From the NCBI GenBank assembly GCA_035328465.1, contig DAOLIQ010000013.1:1-55106 (forward strand): a DNA stretch of 55,106 bases, in the 5' to 3' direction. The notes under the pieces were generated by a model. The model ran no database searches and was not told where the DNA came from. It saw only the letters and a list, made by a program, of their open reading frames with translations. Within the stretch, counting starts at the first letter, position 1; the number at the start of each line of letters is the position of its first letter. The position numbers and the translations under genes are program-made. Positions 16,529-25,840 of this stretch are shown piece after piece. This DNA comes from JADJEI01 sp035328465. Lineage in GTDB: Bacteria; Bacteroidota; Ignavibacteria; Ignavibacteriales; Ignavibacteriaceae.

Positions 16529-18982
16529 ATGCCGCAAACAATAAAAAATATTTTAGGAATTGTATTTGTATTTATCATATTGATAGCTGCCGGCGGAGTG
16601 ATTTTTTATAATATGTTAAAATCATCCCTGCCTGAATATGAGGGGGAGGCGCAATTGAACGGGCTGAACAATGAAGTCGAAATTTATTTCGACAGTACAG
16701 CTATCCCTTATATTTTTGCTTCAAATGAGGAGGATGCGGCATTTGCATTCGGCTATTTGCACGCACGCGAAAGATTGTTTTCAATGGATTTAATCAGGCG
16801 CGCGGGTGAAGGAAAACTAAGTGAAATATTCGGTACAGCTACTATTCCATTTGATAAAATGTTTCGCACAGTTGGAATTAAAACTACTGCCGAAAAAATT
16901 TTTCAGAGTGCAAATCCAATCACTAAAAAACTTTTAACATATTATTCAAAAGGTGTTAATGCCTACATCGAAGAGGCTGGTGGAAATTTACCGGTTGAAT
17001 TTGATGTGCTCGGTTACTTGCCTGAAAAATGGACTCCCGTTGAAAGTATAATCGTTATAAGAATGATGGCGTGGCAGTTAAACATAAGCTGGTGGTCTGA
17101 TTTTACTTTCATAGAGCTTGTACAAAAACTCGGCGCAGAAAAAGTGAAAGAAATTTATCCCGACTATCCTGAAAACGGCGAGCTGATTATTCCGTCTTCC
17201 ATTCAAGATTATCCTAAAATAGTTTCTGATGTAGTTGATGTTGATAAATGCTTCCGAAAATTTCTTGGATTTGACGGCACACATATCGGCTCGAATAATT
17301 GGGTAGTTAATGGAAATAAGTCAGGCAGCGGGAAACCAATAATTGCGAATGATCCGCATCTTGCTTACAGGGCGCCGGGAATTTGGTACGCGGCAGTTTT
17401 AAATGCCGGGGGGTGGAAGGCTGCCGGGGTTTCTTTGCCTGGTGTCCCTGGTTTTGTGATTGGGAAGAATGAAAACATTTCCTGGGTACTTACAAACATT
17501 ATGCTTGATGATGCGGACTTCTACATTGAAAAATTTGACTCCTCAAAGAAAAAATATTTGCTGGATGGAGAGTGGAAAAATCTCATAGTTCATAAAGATA
17601 CAATTCATGTTAAAGATTCTGCTGACGTTTTATTCGAAATTATTTCTACGCATCGCGGTCCGATTATTTCGGATATTCATCCGCTTGATTTTTTATACAC
17701 CGATAAACAAAAAACTTCTGTACCGATAAGTATGCGCTGGCTTGGTAATGAAATCAGTGATGAATTTTCTGCAATTTATAAAGTGAATCACGCGAATAAT
17801 TTTAATGAATTTAAAAAAGCTGTTTATGAATTTTCAGTGCCAGGACAGAATTTTGTTTACGGTGACAAAGAAGGCAATATAGGCTACGTGTTTGGCGGGC
17901 AATTGCCGATGCGTACTTCGAATTCGCCTACTATGATTTTTGATGGAACAACTTCTGAGTTTGATTGGAAAGGATTTGTGCCTCGCGAGCAAATGCCTTC
18001 ATTGTTTAATCCGCCGCAGAATTTTATCGCATCAGCAAACAATAAAACTGTAAAAGATTTTCCTTATCACATTTCAAATATTTGGGAACCTTCTTCACGG
18101 ATTGACAGAATTTATGAATTGATGAATTCAAAAGAGAAGCACTCAGCTCAGGATTTTATGAAATATCAAATGGATTTTACCTCTCCCTATGCCCACCAAA
18201 TTACTAATTACATTCTTGAGGCTTTTCAGAATATCAAAGTGACAGATAAAAATTTATCAACTTCATTGGCACTTTTTGCAAAATGGAATTATGAACTTGA
18301 TCAATACAGTCAACTGCCTTCAATCTATGTTATGTTTTTGAAAAAGTTTTTAGAAAATACTTTCCGCGATGAGATGGGTTCTGATCTTTACAATGAATTT
18401 ATTTTCGTCGGCAACATCCCTTACAGAAGTATATTGCAGGTTTTAGAAAACGATAACTGCTCGTGGTATGATGATAAAACTACTCGTGCTGTTGAAACAA
18501 AAGAAATGATAATTAGAAAAAGTTTTGCGGATGCTTTGAGCGAGCTTGAAAAAAAATATGGCAGGGAAATTAAGAACTGGCAATGGGGGGAGATGCATAA
18601 ATTGAAATTCAAACATTCCTTCAGCGGTGCTGTATCATTTATTGATAACTTTGTAAATATTGGTCCATTCAGTGTTGGTGGGGATGGCACTACAATCTTT
18701 AACACTGAATACACCTTTTCCGAAAGCATAGAAAAATATCCTGTGTTCAAACACGACGAATTTGAAAACGATCTCGGACCTTCGATGAGATTTATTTATG
18801 ACTTTAGTAAGCCGGATGAATTTTATTTAGTGTTGACAACAGGTCAGTCCGGAAATATTTTTAGTGATTATTACAGCAGCATGACTAACTACTGGCTGGA
18901 AGGAAAATATTTTAAGATCAGAACAGACGAATTGTCGGCTAAATCAGAAAAAAATAAATTGCTGAGATTGCTGCCTAACTAA
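16529..18982 (+). CDS. Penicillin acylase family hydrolase
   Basis: An 817-aa N-terminal-nucleophile hydrolase precursor of the penicillin G/aculeacin/acyl-homoserine-lactone acylase family. A hydrophobic signal or anchor lies at residues 9-28. The alpha chain includes AFAFGYLHARERLFSMDL near 71. Self-cleavage is expected before S255 in HIGSNNWVV, which would become the nucleophile; the GKPIIANDPHL stretch that follows is diagnostic. Oxyanion-hole asparagine candidates occur in the beta chain (SANNKTV). It would act in the periplasm on an amide substrate that cannot be told from sequence; the natural target could be a lipopeptide, a cell-wall amide or a signal molecule. It stands alone after a repeat element. 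Confidence 0.88.
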   Translation: MPQTIKNILGIVFVFIILIAAGGVIFYNMLKSSLPEYEGEAQLNGLNNEVEIYFDSTAIPYIFASNEEDAAFAFGYLHARERLFSMDLIRRAGEGKLSEIFGTATIPFDKMFRTVGIKTTAEKIFQSANPITKKLLTYYSKGVNAYIEEAGGNLPVEFDVLGYLPEKWTPVESIIVIRMMAWQLNISWWSDFTFIELVQKLGAEKVKEIYPDYPENGELIIPSSIQDYPKIVSDVVDVDKCFRKFLGFDGTHIGSNNWVVNGNKSGSGKPIIANDPHLAYRAPGIWYAAVLNAGGWKAAGVSLPGVPGFVIGKNENISWVLTNIMLDDADFYIEKFDSSKKKYLLDGEWKNLIVHKDTIHVKDSADVLFEIISTHRGPIISDIHPLDFLYTDKQKTSVPISMRWLGNEISDEFSAIYKVNHANNFNEFKKAVYEFSVPGQNFVYGDKEGNIGYVFGGQLPMRTSNSPTMIFDGTTSEFDWKGFVPREQMPSLFNPPQNFIASANNKTVKDFPYHISNIWEPSSRIDRIYELMNSKEKHSAQDFMKYQMDFTSPYAHQITNYILEAFQNIKVTDKNLSTSLALFAKWNYELDQYSQLPSIYVMFLKKFLENTFRDEMGSDLYNEFIFVGNIPYRSILQVLENDNCSWYDDKTTRAVETKEMIIRKSFADALSELEKKYGREIKNWQWGEMHKLKFKHSFSGAVSFIDNFVNIGPFSVGGDGTTIFNTEYTFSESIEKYPVFKHDEFENDLGPSMRFIYDFSKPDEFYLVLTTGQSGNIFSDYYSSMTNYWLEGKYFKIRTDELSAKSEKNKLLRLLPN

Positions 18983-19045
18983 TCATTGGCTAATAATTTT
19001 TAAGAATGTATTAAATTAGTCTGTTAAATATTATAAAAGGAATAG

Positions 19046-20002
19046 ATGAAAGTAATTGAACATCTTCAAAAGGCAGCTGAGCCACTAATAAGTTTTGAAT
19101 TGATACCTCCCAAAAGGGGTGGGGATATAAAAGGTCTTCTTGCAGTGCTTGACGATATAATGAAATACAAACCACCTTTCATAGATATTACAAGCCATGC
19201 TGCTGAAGTATTTTACGAAGAAACTGCAACAGGAATAAAGAAAAGAATTAAACGGAAACGACCTGGTACACTTGGCATCTGTGCCTTGATTCAAAATAAA
19301 TATAACATTGATGCAGTTCCGCATGTTTTATCAAAAGGATTTACTCGCGAAGAAACTGAGGACTTTTTAATTGAGCTAAATTATTTGAACATCGAGAACG
19401 TACTTGCAATCAGAGGTGATGACAGCAATTACGATAAACCGGTTCCTGAAGGAAAAAGTGTGAATAGAAATGCAAGTGATCTCGTTCAACAAATTACTTC
19501 GATGAATTCGGGCAAGTATCTTGAAGAATCCCTCCTTGATGCGAAACCTACTAATTTTTGTGTGGGTGTTGGCGGCTACCCAGAAAAACATTTTGAGTCT
19601 CCTAATTTGAAGACAGATATCAGATATTCTAAAACAAAAATAGACGCGGGTGCTGACTATATTGTTACGCAGATGTTTTTTGATAACAAATATTATTTTG
19701 ACTATGTAACTCAATGCCGAAATGCAGGCATTACCGTTCCAATCATTCCCGGGTTAAAAATTCTAACAACTAAATCTCATCTGACCAACATTCCTAAAAA
19801 CTTTCATGTATCATTGCCCGATGAGCTGGCAGATGAAATATTTAAAGCTAAGCCCGAGCACGTAATTGAAATTGGCGCAAGCTGGGCGGCTAAACAAGTA
19901 GAGGAATTATTGAATGCCAATGTTCCAAGCGTGCATTTTTATATTATGCAGGATTCGAAACCGATTTCTTTACTAATGGAAAAACTGAAGCTCTTTAAGT
20001 AA
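19046..20002 (+). CDS. metF: Methylenetetrahydrofolate reductase
   Basis: Reduces 5,10-methylene-tetrahydrofolate to 5-methyl-tetrahydrofolate for methionine synthesis; FAD is the expected cofactor. The 318-aa TIM barrel begins ISFELIPPKRGGD near residue 14, the usual SFE.PP catalytic glutamate region. NVLAIRGDD near 117 and DYIVTQMFFDN near 206 are conserved FAD and folate-site elements. The RBS AAAAGGA is 5-6 nt before the ATG. It starts a closely spaced plus-strand run through rarA. No SAM or cobalamin riboswitch was found in the 63-nt upstream gap. Confidence 0.93.
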   Translation: MKVIEHLQKAAEPLISFELIPPKRGGDIKGLLAVLDDIMKYKPPFIDITSHAAEVFYEETATGIKKRIKRKRPGTLGICALIQNKYNIDAVPHVLSKGFTREETEDFLIELNYLNIENVLAIRGDDSNYDKPVPEGKSVNRNASDLVQQITSMNSGKYLEESLLDAKPTNFCVGVGGYPEKHFESPNLKTDIRYSKTKIDAGADYIVTQMFFDNKYYFDYVTQCRNAGITVPIIPGLKILTTKSHLTNIPKNFHVSLPDELADEIFKAKPEHVIEIGASWAAKQVEELLNANVPSVHFYIMQDSKPISLLMEKLKLFK

Positions 20003-20022
20003 TTAATCAAATAAAAAATAAA

Positions 20023-21030
20023 ATGATGATTAAAATTAGAAGACCTGTAATTAAAAAAGTTAAGTGGGGAGTGGCAGGACTCGGCAGATACTCTGAAAAT
20101 AATTTCTTACCTTCAATTCCGTATTTAACAAGAAGCACTCTCGTTTCTGTTTTTAGCCATGATGAGCAGCGAGCAAAATTTATTTCAGAGAAATTTTCTG
20201 TCCCAAATTATTTTTTTGACTACGATGAGTTTTTAAAATCAGATATCAATGCTGTTTATATCGGCAGTAAAAACTCAGACCATTACGAACAAGTAATCAA
20301 AGCAGCCAAAGCAGGCAAGAATATACTTTGTGAAAAACCAATCGCACTAACAAGCAGTCAAGCACAGGAGATGGTTGATATTTGCAAAAGGCAGGGGGTA
20401 AAATTCGGAATTAACTATGTTCACAGATTGCATCCCCTTGCTGTGAAAGCGAAAGAGATACTCGATAAGCAAATGCTTGGAAAATTAATTTCAATAGTAA
20501 TTACTTTTAATATCGAACTCCCACCGGGAGAAAATTTTCGTTATTCAAAAGAAAAAAGCGGCGGCGGTGCTCTGCGCGATCTTGGAACTCACCTAATAGA
20601 TTTAATGAGATACTTCGGCGGAGAAATAATTGATATAACCGGACACATGGACCAAATAATTTATAAAAGTGAAGTTGATGATTTTGCCAGTGCTAATCTT
20701 AAATTTCAAAACGGCGGTTATGGATATTTCAATGTATCTTTTAACAGCCGGCTTGCTTTTAATAAAATTGAAATAGTTGGTCATAGCGGTGCATTGAGCA
20801 TCGAAAATTTAATTGGAAGAAAGAAGCACCCCCCCAAATTGAATATTTTATTAGAAGGTGATATGAGAAAAAGTTTTAGGAAGCGTGGAAATAAACTCCA
20901 CTTTCTTTTACGATCTGTGCAGCGCTCTTTTTTAAATAACGAGCCAATGGCGGTTAGCGGTGAAGATGGTCTGATTAATATGAAATTAATGGAAGAGTTG
21001 GAAAGAAAATGCCTGCCATTGAAAAGCTGA
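20023..21030 (+). CDS. Gfo/Idh/MocA family oxidoreductase
   Basis: A 335-aa NAD(P)-dependent sugar or cyclitol dehydrogenase-like protein. The Rossmann motif is GVAGLGRYSENNF near residue 16, followed by the conserved CEKPIALT with its lysine near 104 and the GGGALRDLGTHLIDLMRYF block near 179, where the D-x-x-x-H pair usually contributes to catalysis. Two adjacent ATGs (20023 and 20026) are possible. The downstream aldolase gene overlaps its end by 22 nt, so they probably act together on one sugar or sugar acid. Substrate unknown. A C7 run lies at 20829-20835. Confidence 0.85.
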   Translation: MMIKIRRPVIKKVKWGVAGLGRYSENNFLPSIPYLTRSTLVSVFSHDEQRAKFISEKFSVPNYFFDYDEFLKSDINAVYIGSKNSDHYEQVIKAAKAGKNILCEKPIALTSSQAQEMVDICKRQGVKFGINYVHRLHPLAVKAKEILDKQMLGKLISIVITFNIELPPGENFRYSKEKSGGGALRDLGTHLIDLMRYFGGEIIDITGHMDQIIYKSEVDDFASANLKFQNGGYGYFNVSFNSRLAFNKIEIVGHSGALSIENLIGRKKHPPKLNILLEGDMRKSFRKRGNKLHFLLRSVQRSFLNNEPMAVSGEDGLINMKLMEELERKCLPLKS

Positions 21031-21665
21031 TTGAAATTTGTCACAAGGTTTATAAAAATAAATTCGTTTCTGCTTTCGACGGAAATATTTCCTGCAGAAT
21101 TTCTGACAATGAATTTTTGATTACCCGATCCGCAGTTTGTAAAGGTGATGTTCAACGGAAAGATATATTAAAAATAAATTCAGGGGGCAGTCTTCTCGGA
21201 GGCGAGGGTAAATTTTCTACAGAAACAAAACTTCATCTTTTCATTTATTCCAGAAGGAAAGAAATTAATTCGGTTGTTCACTGCCACCCCGTTTATGCAA
21301 CAGCTTTTGCCGTAAATGGAATCGGCTTAGATAAGCACTACTTTCCCGAAGTAGTTTTAACAATGGGTAAAATTCCTCTCTGTAAATACGGAACTCCGTC
21401 AACAAGCGAGCTAACGGACAGCATCGAACCTTTTGTTGATCATTCTTTAGCTTTTCTATTACAGAATCACGGCGCCGTAACTATTGGTAAATCGTTGGAT
21501 GAGGCATACTTCAGAATGGAAAAACTTGAGCATACAGCTAAGACATTGACTGTTGCAAAATTGACCGGTGAACCAAAAACTTTAACAAATGATCAGATAA
21601 AAAAACTATTGACTATTTCTAAAAATGTTTATGGAATCTCACCTGATGAAAGAAATATATTTTAA
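21009..21665 (+). CDS. Class II aldolase/adducin family protein
   Basis: A 218-aa metal-dependent aldolase-family protein related to L-fuculose-phosphate aldolase and ribulose-phosphate epimerase (AraD). The zinc ligands are expected in VVHCHPVYATAF near residue 91 and in LQNHGAVTIG near 155, with the catalytic acid in STETKLH near 72. It begins inside the end of the Gfo/Idh gene, in another frame, which implies translational coupling. The two could form a short sugar-acid route: oxidation, then carbon-carbon cleavage. No kinase, isomerase or transporter is beside them, so the pathway is open. Confidence 0.85.
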   Translation: MPAIEKLIEICHKVYKNKFVSAFDGNISCRISDNEFLITRSAVCKGDVQRKDILKINSGGSLLGGEGKFSTETKLHLFIYSRRKEINSVVHCHPVYATAFAVNGIGLDKHYFPEVVLTMGKIPLCKYGTPSTSELTDSIEPFVDHSLAFLLQNHGAVTIGKSLDEAYFRMEKLEHTAKTLTVAKLTGEPKTLTNDQIKKLLTISKNVYGISPDERNIF

Positions 21666-21678
21666 TTAAAAAATAATA

Positions 21679-22683
21679 ATGAATAAAAATAAACCACTAA
21701 TTGCTCTTTTACTTGGCGGAACTTCACCGGAAAAGGAAGTTTCAAAATCTTCTGCAGCCTCTGTTTATAAGGCTTTACTTGCCTTAGGCTATAGAGTAAA
21801 ATTGATAAATCCAGCTTACGGAATTAATCAACCTTTAAGAACTGAAGATTTCTTTGCAGAACAAGAATTTTCAGAAATATCAAATAGAAATTTTATTGCA
21901 GCTGTAAATAGTTCTTTATTTGATGATGTTGATCTTGCATTTTTAACTTTGCATGGAAAGTGGGGAGAGGATGGGTCAATACAATCATTATTGGAATTGC
22001 GTGGAATAAAGTACACGGGCAGTAAAATTTTGTCGAGTGCAGTAGCAATGGATAAAGCAATGTCTAAAATTCTTTTCAAAGAATATGAAGTCGAAACTCC
22101 CAAAGGATTTTTAATTGAAAACCATTCCATTGATATTGAAAGCGTTTCTAAAAAAATTGAAAATGAATTTGGTTTCCCTGTGGCTGTAAAACCAAATGAC
22201 CAAGGTTCAACGGTGGGGTTAACTATCTGCAATGAGAAATCAAAACTATCTGAATCATTAAACATTGCATTTAAATTTGCGAAACACGTTCTAATTGAAG
22301 AGTACATTTCTGGAAGAGAATTAACTGTTGCTGTTCTTGATGGAGAGGCACTCCCTCCTTTAGAGATAAAACCTAAAAGTGGTTTTTATGACTACGAATC
22401 TAAATACACAACAGGATTAACAGAATATGAAGTGCCGGCAAAAGTTTCGGATGAAATAACAGCGACGCTTAAACAGCAGGCATTGCTGGCTTTCAAAGCA
22501 CTTCATTGTGATGGCTATGCGCGTGTAGATTTCAGAATGAACGAACAAAATAAAATATACTGCCTTGAAGTAAACACGCTTCCCGGTATGACGGCAACAA
22601 GTCTGGTCCCTAAAATGGCGAAGGTGGTGGGAATCTCTTTTGAACAGCTTGTCGAAAAAATAATTCAATTAGGATTGCGGTAA
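21679..22683 (+). CDS. ddl: D-alanine--D-alanine ligase
   Basis: Joins two D-alanines with ATP for peptidoglycan precursors. The 334-aa ATP-grasp protein starts with IALLLGGTSPEKEVS, carries TLHGKWGEDGSIQSLLEL near residue 92, and ends with the D-Ala-site and metal motif CLEVNTLPGMTATSLVPKMA near 301. VAVKPNDQGSTVGL near 170 is the ATP-grasp lysine loop. It overlaps the next gene by one base (TAATG), showing tight coupling to the ftsB-like gene, which is a cell-wall/division pairing seen in other bacteria. Confidence 0.94.
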   Translation: MNKNKPLIALLLGGTSPEKEVSKSSAASVYKALLALGYRVKLINPAYGINQPLRTEDFFAEQEFSEISNRNFIAAVNSSLFDDVDLAFLTLHGKWGEDGSIQSLLELRGIKYTGSKILSSAVAMDKAMSKILFKEYEVETPKGFLIENHSIDIESVSKKIENEFGFPVAVKPNDQGSTVGLTICNEKSKLSESLNIAFKFAKHVLIEEYISGRELTVAVLDGEALPPLEIKPKSGFYDYESKYTTGLTEYEVPAKVSDEITATLKQQALLAFKALHCDGYARVDFRMNEQNKIYCLEVNTLPGMTATSLVPKMAKVVGISFEQLVEKIIQLGLR

Positions 22684-22973
22684 TGAAGTTATTTAACAAA
22701 AGGACAAAGATTTACTTTTTTGGTATCATTCTAATTGTCGGACTGTTCTATCTTCTTTTTAATGATTTTGGTTTCTATCGTTACCAAAAGCTGAGCAATG
22801 AAATTGATGAATTAAATTCACGTATTGAAAATCTTCAAAACGAGAATAAAAAACTTAAAGATCAAATAGATTCAATCGTAAGAAAAGAACCCTCGAAAAT
22901 TGAAAAAATTGCGAGAGAAAAATATGATATGATTCGCCCCGGCGAAACCAAAATAGAAGTGATTGAAAAATAG
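22683..22973 (+). CDS. FtsB/DivIC-like septum formation initiator
   Basis: A 96-aa bitopic membrane protein: a short cytoplasmic N-terminus, one helix at about residues 9-27, then a coiled coil (YQKLSNEIDELNSRIENLQN) and a KIEKIAREKYDMIRPGE segment that is the FtsB/DivIC signature. It should join the FtsQ/FtsL-like divisome subcomplex in the inner membrane. Its ATG overlaps the ddl stop codon by one base. Size, topology and the AREKYDMI motif make the call firm; whether it should be named FtsB or DivIC cannot be decided. Confidence 0.88.
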   Translation: MKLFNKRTKIYFFGIILIVGLFYLLFNDFGFYRYQKLSNEIDELNSRIENLQNENKKLKDQIDSIVRKEPSKIEKIAREKYDMIRPGETKIEVIEK

Positions 22974-22979
22974 ATTTTA

Positions 22980-24272
22980 ATGAAGAAAATAGAAATTCCG
23001 CAAACTCCACTTGCCGAAAGAGTACGCCCAAAAAAACTTGAAGATTTTAAGGGGCAGCAGGAAATTTTAGGGAAGGGGAAGCCCATTCGTTTGATGATTG
23101 AAAACGATACTCTGAGTTCATTCATCCTTTGGGGACCGCCAGGCTCGGGTAAAACCACTATTGCAAAAATTATCGCAGAAAAAACCGGGGCAGAGTTTTT
23201 CCAGTTAAATGCTGTATCCTCCGGTGTTAAAGATATCCGTAGTGTTATCGAAAGATCAATTGAAAATAAAAATCACCATAAGCGAACAATACTTTTTATT
23301 GACGAAATACACCGCTTCAACAAGGCTCAGCAGGACGCACTTCTCAATTCTGTTGAATCAGGATCGTTAATTCTCATTGGTGCGACAACTGAAAACCCCT
23401 CCTTCGAAGTTATTCCTGCTTTGCGATCACGGGCTCGAGTGTTTGTACTTCACGAATTAACCAAAGAAGAACTCACCCAAATATTAAATAATGCGATCGG
23501 TAACGATGAATTTTTATCTCATTTAAAAATAGAAGAAGTAGATAATGAATTTTTAATATATCTTTCCGGGGGAGATGCAAGAGCAATGCTTACAATCTTA
23601 GAGGCAGCAGTTGTGCAGGAATTAAATTCTGAACACATAAAAGTATCCAAAGAAGTTTTAGAAAATGTAGTTCAGAAAAAAAATATACTTTATGATAAAG
23701 CAGGCGAAGAACATTACAACATTATTTCAGCGTTCATAAAAAGTATCAGAGGGAGTGATCCTGACGCAGCACTTTATTGGATGGCTCGAATGCTTGAAGG
23801 TGGGGAAGATCCATTATTCATCGCAAGACGAATGATCGTACTTGCATCAGAAGATATTGGAAATGCTTCCCCAAATGCGCTTGTTCTTGCCGAAGCGGTA
23901 TTCAGTGCAGTTGAAAAAATCGGCATGCCCGAAGCGAGAATTATACTTGCACAGTGCGTCACATATCTTGCATCATCACCTAAAAGTAATTCTTCGTATC
24001 AAGCAATTGAAGGAGCATTAGCTGAAGTCCGAAATGGTAATTTACATCCGGTTCCTCTGCACTTACGAAATGCCCCCACAACATTAATGAAAAATCTTTC
24101 ATACGGAAAAGATTATAAATATGCTCACAATTTTGAAAATCATTTTGTCGAAGACAATTATTTCCCAAAAGAATTAGAAGGCAAACAATTTTATCTCCCG
24201 ACTGAGAACGGACAGGAGAAAAAAATAAAGGAGTGGCTAAAATTTCTTTGGAAGAAGCGAAAGAAATACTAA
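22980..24272 (+). CDS. rarA: Replication-associated recombination protein A (RarA/MgsA AAA ATPase)
   Basis: A 430-aa clamp-loader-like AAA+ ATPase acting at stalled replication forks. It begins TPLAERVRPKKLEDFKGQQ, has Walker A GPPGSGKTT near residue 52, Walker B TILFIDEIHRFNKAQQDALL near 103 with the typical HRFNKAQQD, sensor 1 GATTENPSFE near 139, and the C-terminal RSDPDAALYWMARMLEGGED-like tetramerisation region near 260. It follows ftsB-like by 6 nt and meets dprA head-on with a 7-nt gap at 24273-24279, leaving no space for a dedicated terminator. Confidence 0.95.
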   Translation: MKKIEIPQTPLAERVRPKKLEDFKGQQEILGKGKPIRLMIENDTLSSFILWGPPGSGKTTIAKIIAEKTGAEFFQLNAVSSGVKDIRSVIERSIENKNHHKRTILFIDEIHRFNKAQQDALLNSVESGSLILIGATTENPSFEVIPALRSRARVFVLHELTKEELTQILNNAIGNDEFLSHLKIEEVDNEFLIYLSGGDARAMLTILEAAVVQELNSEHIKVSKEVLENVVQKKNILYDKAGEEHYNIISAFIKSIRGSDPDAALYWMARMLEGGEDPLFIARRMIVLASEDIGNASPNALVLAEAVFSAVEKIGMPEARIILAQCVTYLASSPKSNSSYQAIEGALAEVRNGNLHPVPLHLRNAPTTLMKNLSYGKDYKYAHNFENHFVEDNYFPKELEGKQFYLPTENGQEKKIKEWLKFLWKKRKKY

Positions 24273-24279
24273 TTGCCAA

Positions 24280-25401
24280 TCAAAGCCCAGCGAACATTTT
24301 GCCAGGAAGCTGTTTTGCCATTCCTTTAAATTCGAGTGAGAGTAAATGTACAAGGCAGTCTGATGTTGAAATATTTGTAAGCTCGGCAATCTTATCAATT
24401 TGGACAGCATTTTCTGAAATTACTGAGAGTATTTTTTCTTCAAAGATATTTAAATCCACATGCGGCTTTGGAATATTTTTCCCGATGATGGGTTTCAGTT
24501 TCAACTCTAATTCAAATAAGATATCCTCGCTTGAACGAACTAGTTTAGCCTCCCCCTTTTGAATCAGTAAGTTTGTACCTTCAGATTGACGAATGCCAAG
24601 ATTGCCGGGTACAGCAAATACTTCGCGATTTTGATCCAGCGCAAAGTTTGCCGTTTGCATTGCTCCTCCTTCTGCCCCGCTTTCAATTATCACACAACCG
24701 AGACTTAACCCCGAAATAATTCTATTTCGCCTCGGAAAATTTTGAGCATCGGGTTTAGTGCCAAGTTTGTATTCAGAAATTATCAATCCTTTTTCGGCTA
24801 TTTCCTCAAATAATTCTTTATTCTCAGGTGGATAGATTATATCTAATCCTGATCCAATAACTGAGATCGTTCTTCCGCCAATTTTCAATGCTGCTTTATG
24901 AGCAACTGAATCTACTCCCCTTGCAAGGCCGCTGACAATAGTAATTCCTTGTACTGCTAATTCAGAGGAGATTTTTTCTGCTTGAATTTTCCCATAATTT
25001 GTTGGTCCTCTTGTTCCCACGATGGCAATGCAAAAATCATCTGATTCTGAATAATTCCCTTTATAATATAGAAGCAGAGGCGGGTCGTAAATCTTTTTAA
25101 GCAGGCTGGGGTAATCTTCATCCCACACCGTAACAATTTTTGCACCTATTTTTTGAAGCAGCGTTAGTTCTTTTTCAACTTCAATTTTTATTTCATTTCT
25201 TTTTCTGGCTGCCTTCTGAATTTTTGATGCAAGGGTGGTACTGATTCCTTCAGCTTCGATAAGAGTATTATTGTTTTGGGTTAGGATGCTCGCAGTTGAT
25301 TTGAATCTTGCTAATAAATTACGAATCTTAGCCGGACCGATTCCGTCCACGGAGAGGAGTGTGTAAAGGTTAGTTAATTCAGCAAAGTTTAATTTACTCA
25401 A
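24280..25401 (-). CDS. dprA: DNA-processing protein DprA
   Basis: A 373-aa protein that loads RecA onto incoming single-stranded DNA during natural transformation. N-terminal SVDGIGPAKIRNLLARF is a helix-hairpin-helix/SAM-like region. The Rossmann-like core has IAIVGTRGPTNYGK near residue 127, SGLARGVDSVAHKAAL near 158 and FPRRNRIISGLS near 222. GAEGGAMQTANFALDQ near 241 is also typical. A winged-helix C-terminal domain follows. The start codon is TTG, with no visible Shine-Dalgarno, but no better start fits the family N-terminus. Presence of dprA hints at competence; no other competence gene is in the window. Confidence 0.94.
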   Translation of the reverse strand: MSKLNFAELTNLYTLLSVDGIGPAKIRNLLARFKSTASILTQNNNTLIEAEGISTTLASKIQKAARKRNEIKIEVEKELTLLQKIGAKIVTVWDEDYPSLLKKIYDPPLLLYYKGNYSESDDFCIAIVGTRGPTNYGKIQAEKISSELAVQGITIVSGLARGVDSVAHKAALKIGGRTISVIGSGLDIIYPPENKELFEEIAEKGLIISEYKLGTKPDAQNFPRRNRIISGLSLGCVIIESGAEGGAMQTANFALDQNREVFAVPGNLGIRQSEGTNLLIQKGEAKLVRSSEDILFELELKLKPIIGKNIPKPHVDLNIFEEKILSVISENAVQIDKIAELTNISTSDCLVHLLSLEFKGMAKQLPGKMFAGL

Positions 25402-25440
25402 GTGAATAGATCAGATTAGTAAATACAATTGAGTAACTAT

Positions 25441-25701
25441 TTATTCACTTTTAATTTCCTCTCTCTTCTTTTTAAAGAAAAGAGATAATGGAAAAATAAT
25501 AACATAAGCCGCGATTAATATTATTGGAGATAAAATCAGAGATGCACTGCTGTCCCACTCTCCGCTGCCCATTACATAATAACCAAGTAAGAGCAAAACA
25601 GAGCCGAGCGCAATTAATAAGTAATTTGATTTGTCAAAATAAATATGAAAAGGTGAAACGTTAGTTCGCTTTTGAATTTTCTTCTTTATTTGCTTTGCCA
25701 T
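25441..25701 (-). CDS. DUF3098 small membrane protein
   Basis: An 86-aa protein with a basic N-terminus, then two hydrophobic helices (about residues 26-46 and 55-75) and a charged tail. FDKSNYLLIALGSVLLLLGY followed by GSGEWDSS is characteristic of DUF3098, a small Bacteroidota-group membrane family of unknown function. AAGGAATAAT precedes the ATG on the minus strand. It lies 39 nt before dprA and after two hairpins. Known members are often near cell-division genes, but no division gene adjoins it on this strand. Confidence 0.8.
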   Translation of the reverse strand: MAKQIKKKIQKRTNVSPFHIYFDKSNYLLIALGSVLLLLGYYVMGSGEWDSSASLILSPIILIAAYVIIFPLSLFFKKKREEIKSE

Positions 25702-25726
25702 ATTATTCCTTAAGAAAATATATAAA

Positions 25727-25751
25727 GCCCGATGTTAGGGAAACACCGGGC
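25727..25751 (-). terminator. Hairpin with U-rich tail upstream of the DUF3098 gene
   Basis: On the minus strand GCCCGGTGTT and AACATCGGGC form a 10-bp stem (one G-U pair) with a 5-nt loop, followed by TTTATATATTTT. It has the form of an intrinsic terminator but lies about 25 nt before the DUF3098 start, so it may attenuate that gene or end a short RNA from the region 25752-25811. Confidence 0.6.
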
Positions 25752-25811
25752 TCGACTCATAAAATTCAAAGGGCAGGGGAGAACCCTCTGAAAGAGTCAT
25801 TTGAAAAATTT

Positions 25812-25834
25812 CTTGATGAAGCTTATTCATCAAG
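25812..25834 (-). terminator. Hairpin terminator after the 82-aa gene
   Basis: CTTGATGAA (25812-25820) and TTCATCAAG (25826-25834) form a perfect 9-bp stem with a 5-nt loop. On the minus strand it lies 6 nt past the stop of the 82-aa gene, followed by AAATTTTTC, so it probably ends that transcript. Confidence 0.65.
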
Positions 25835-25840
25835 ATTAAA

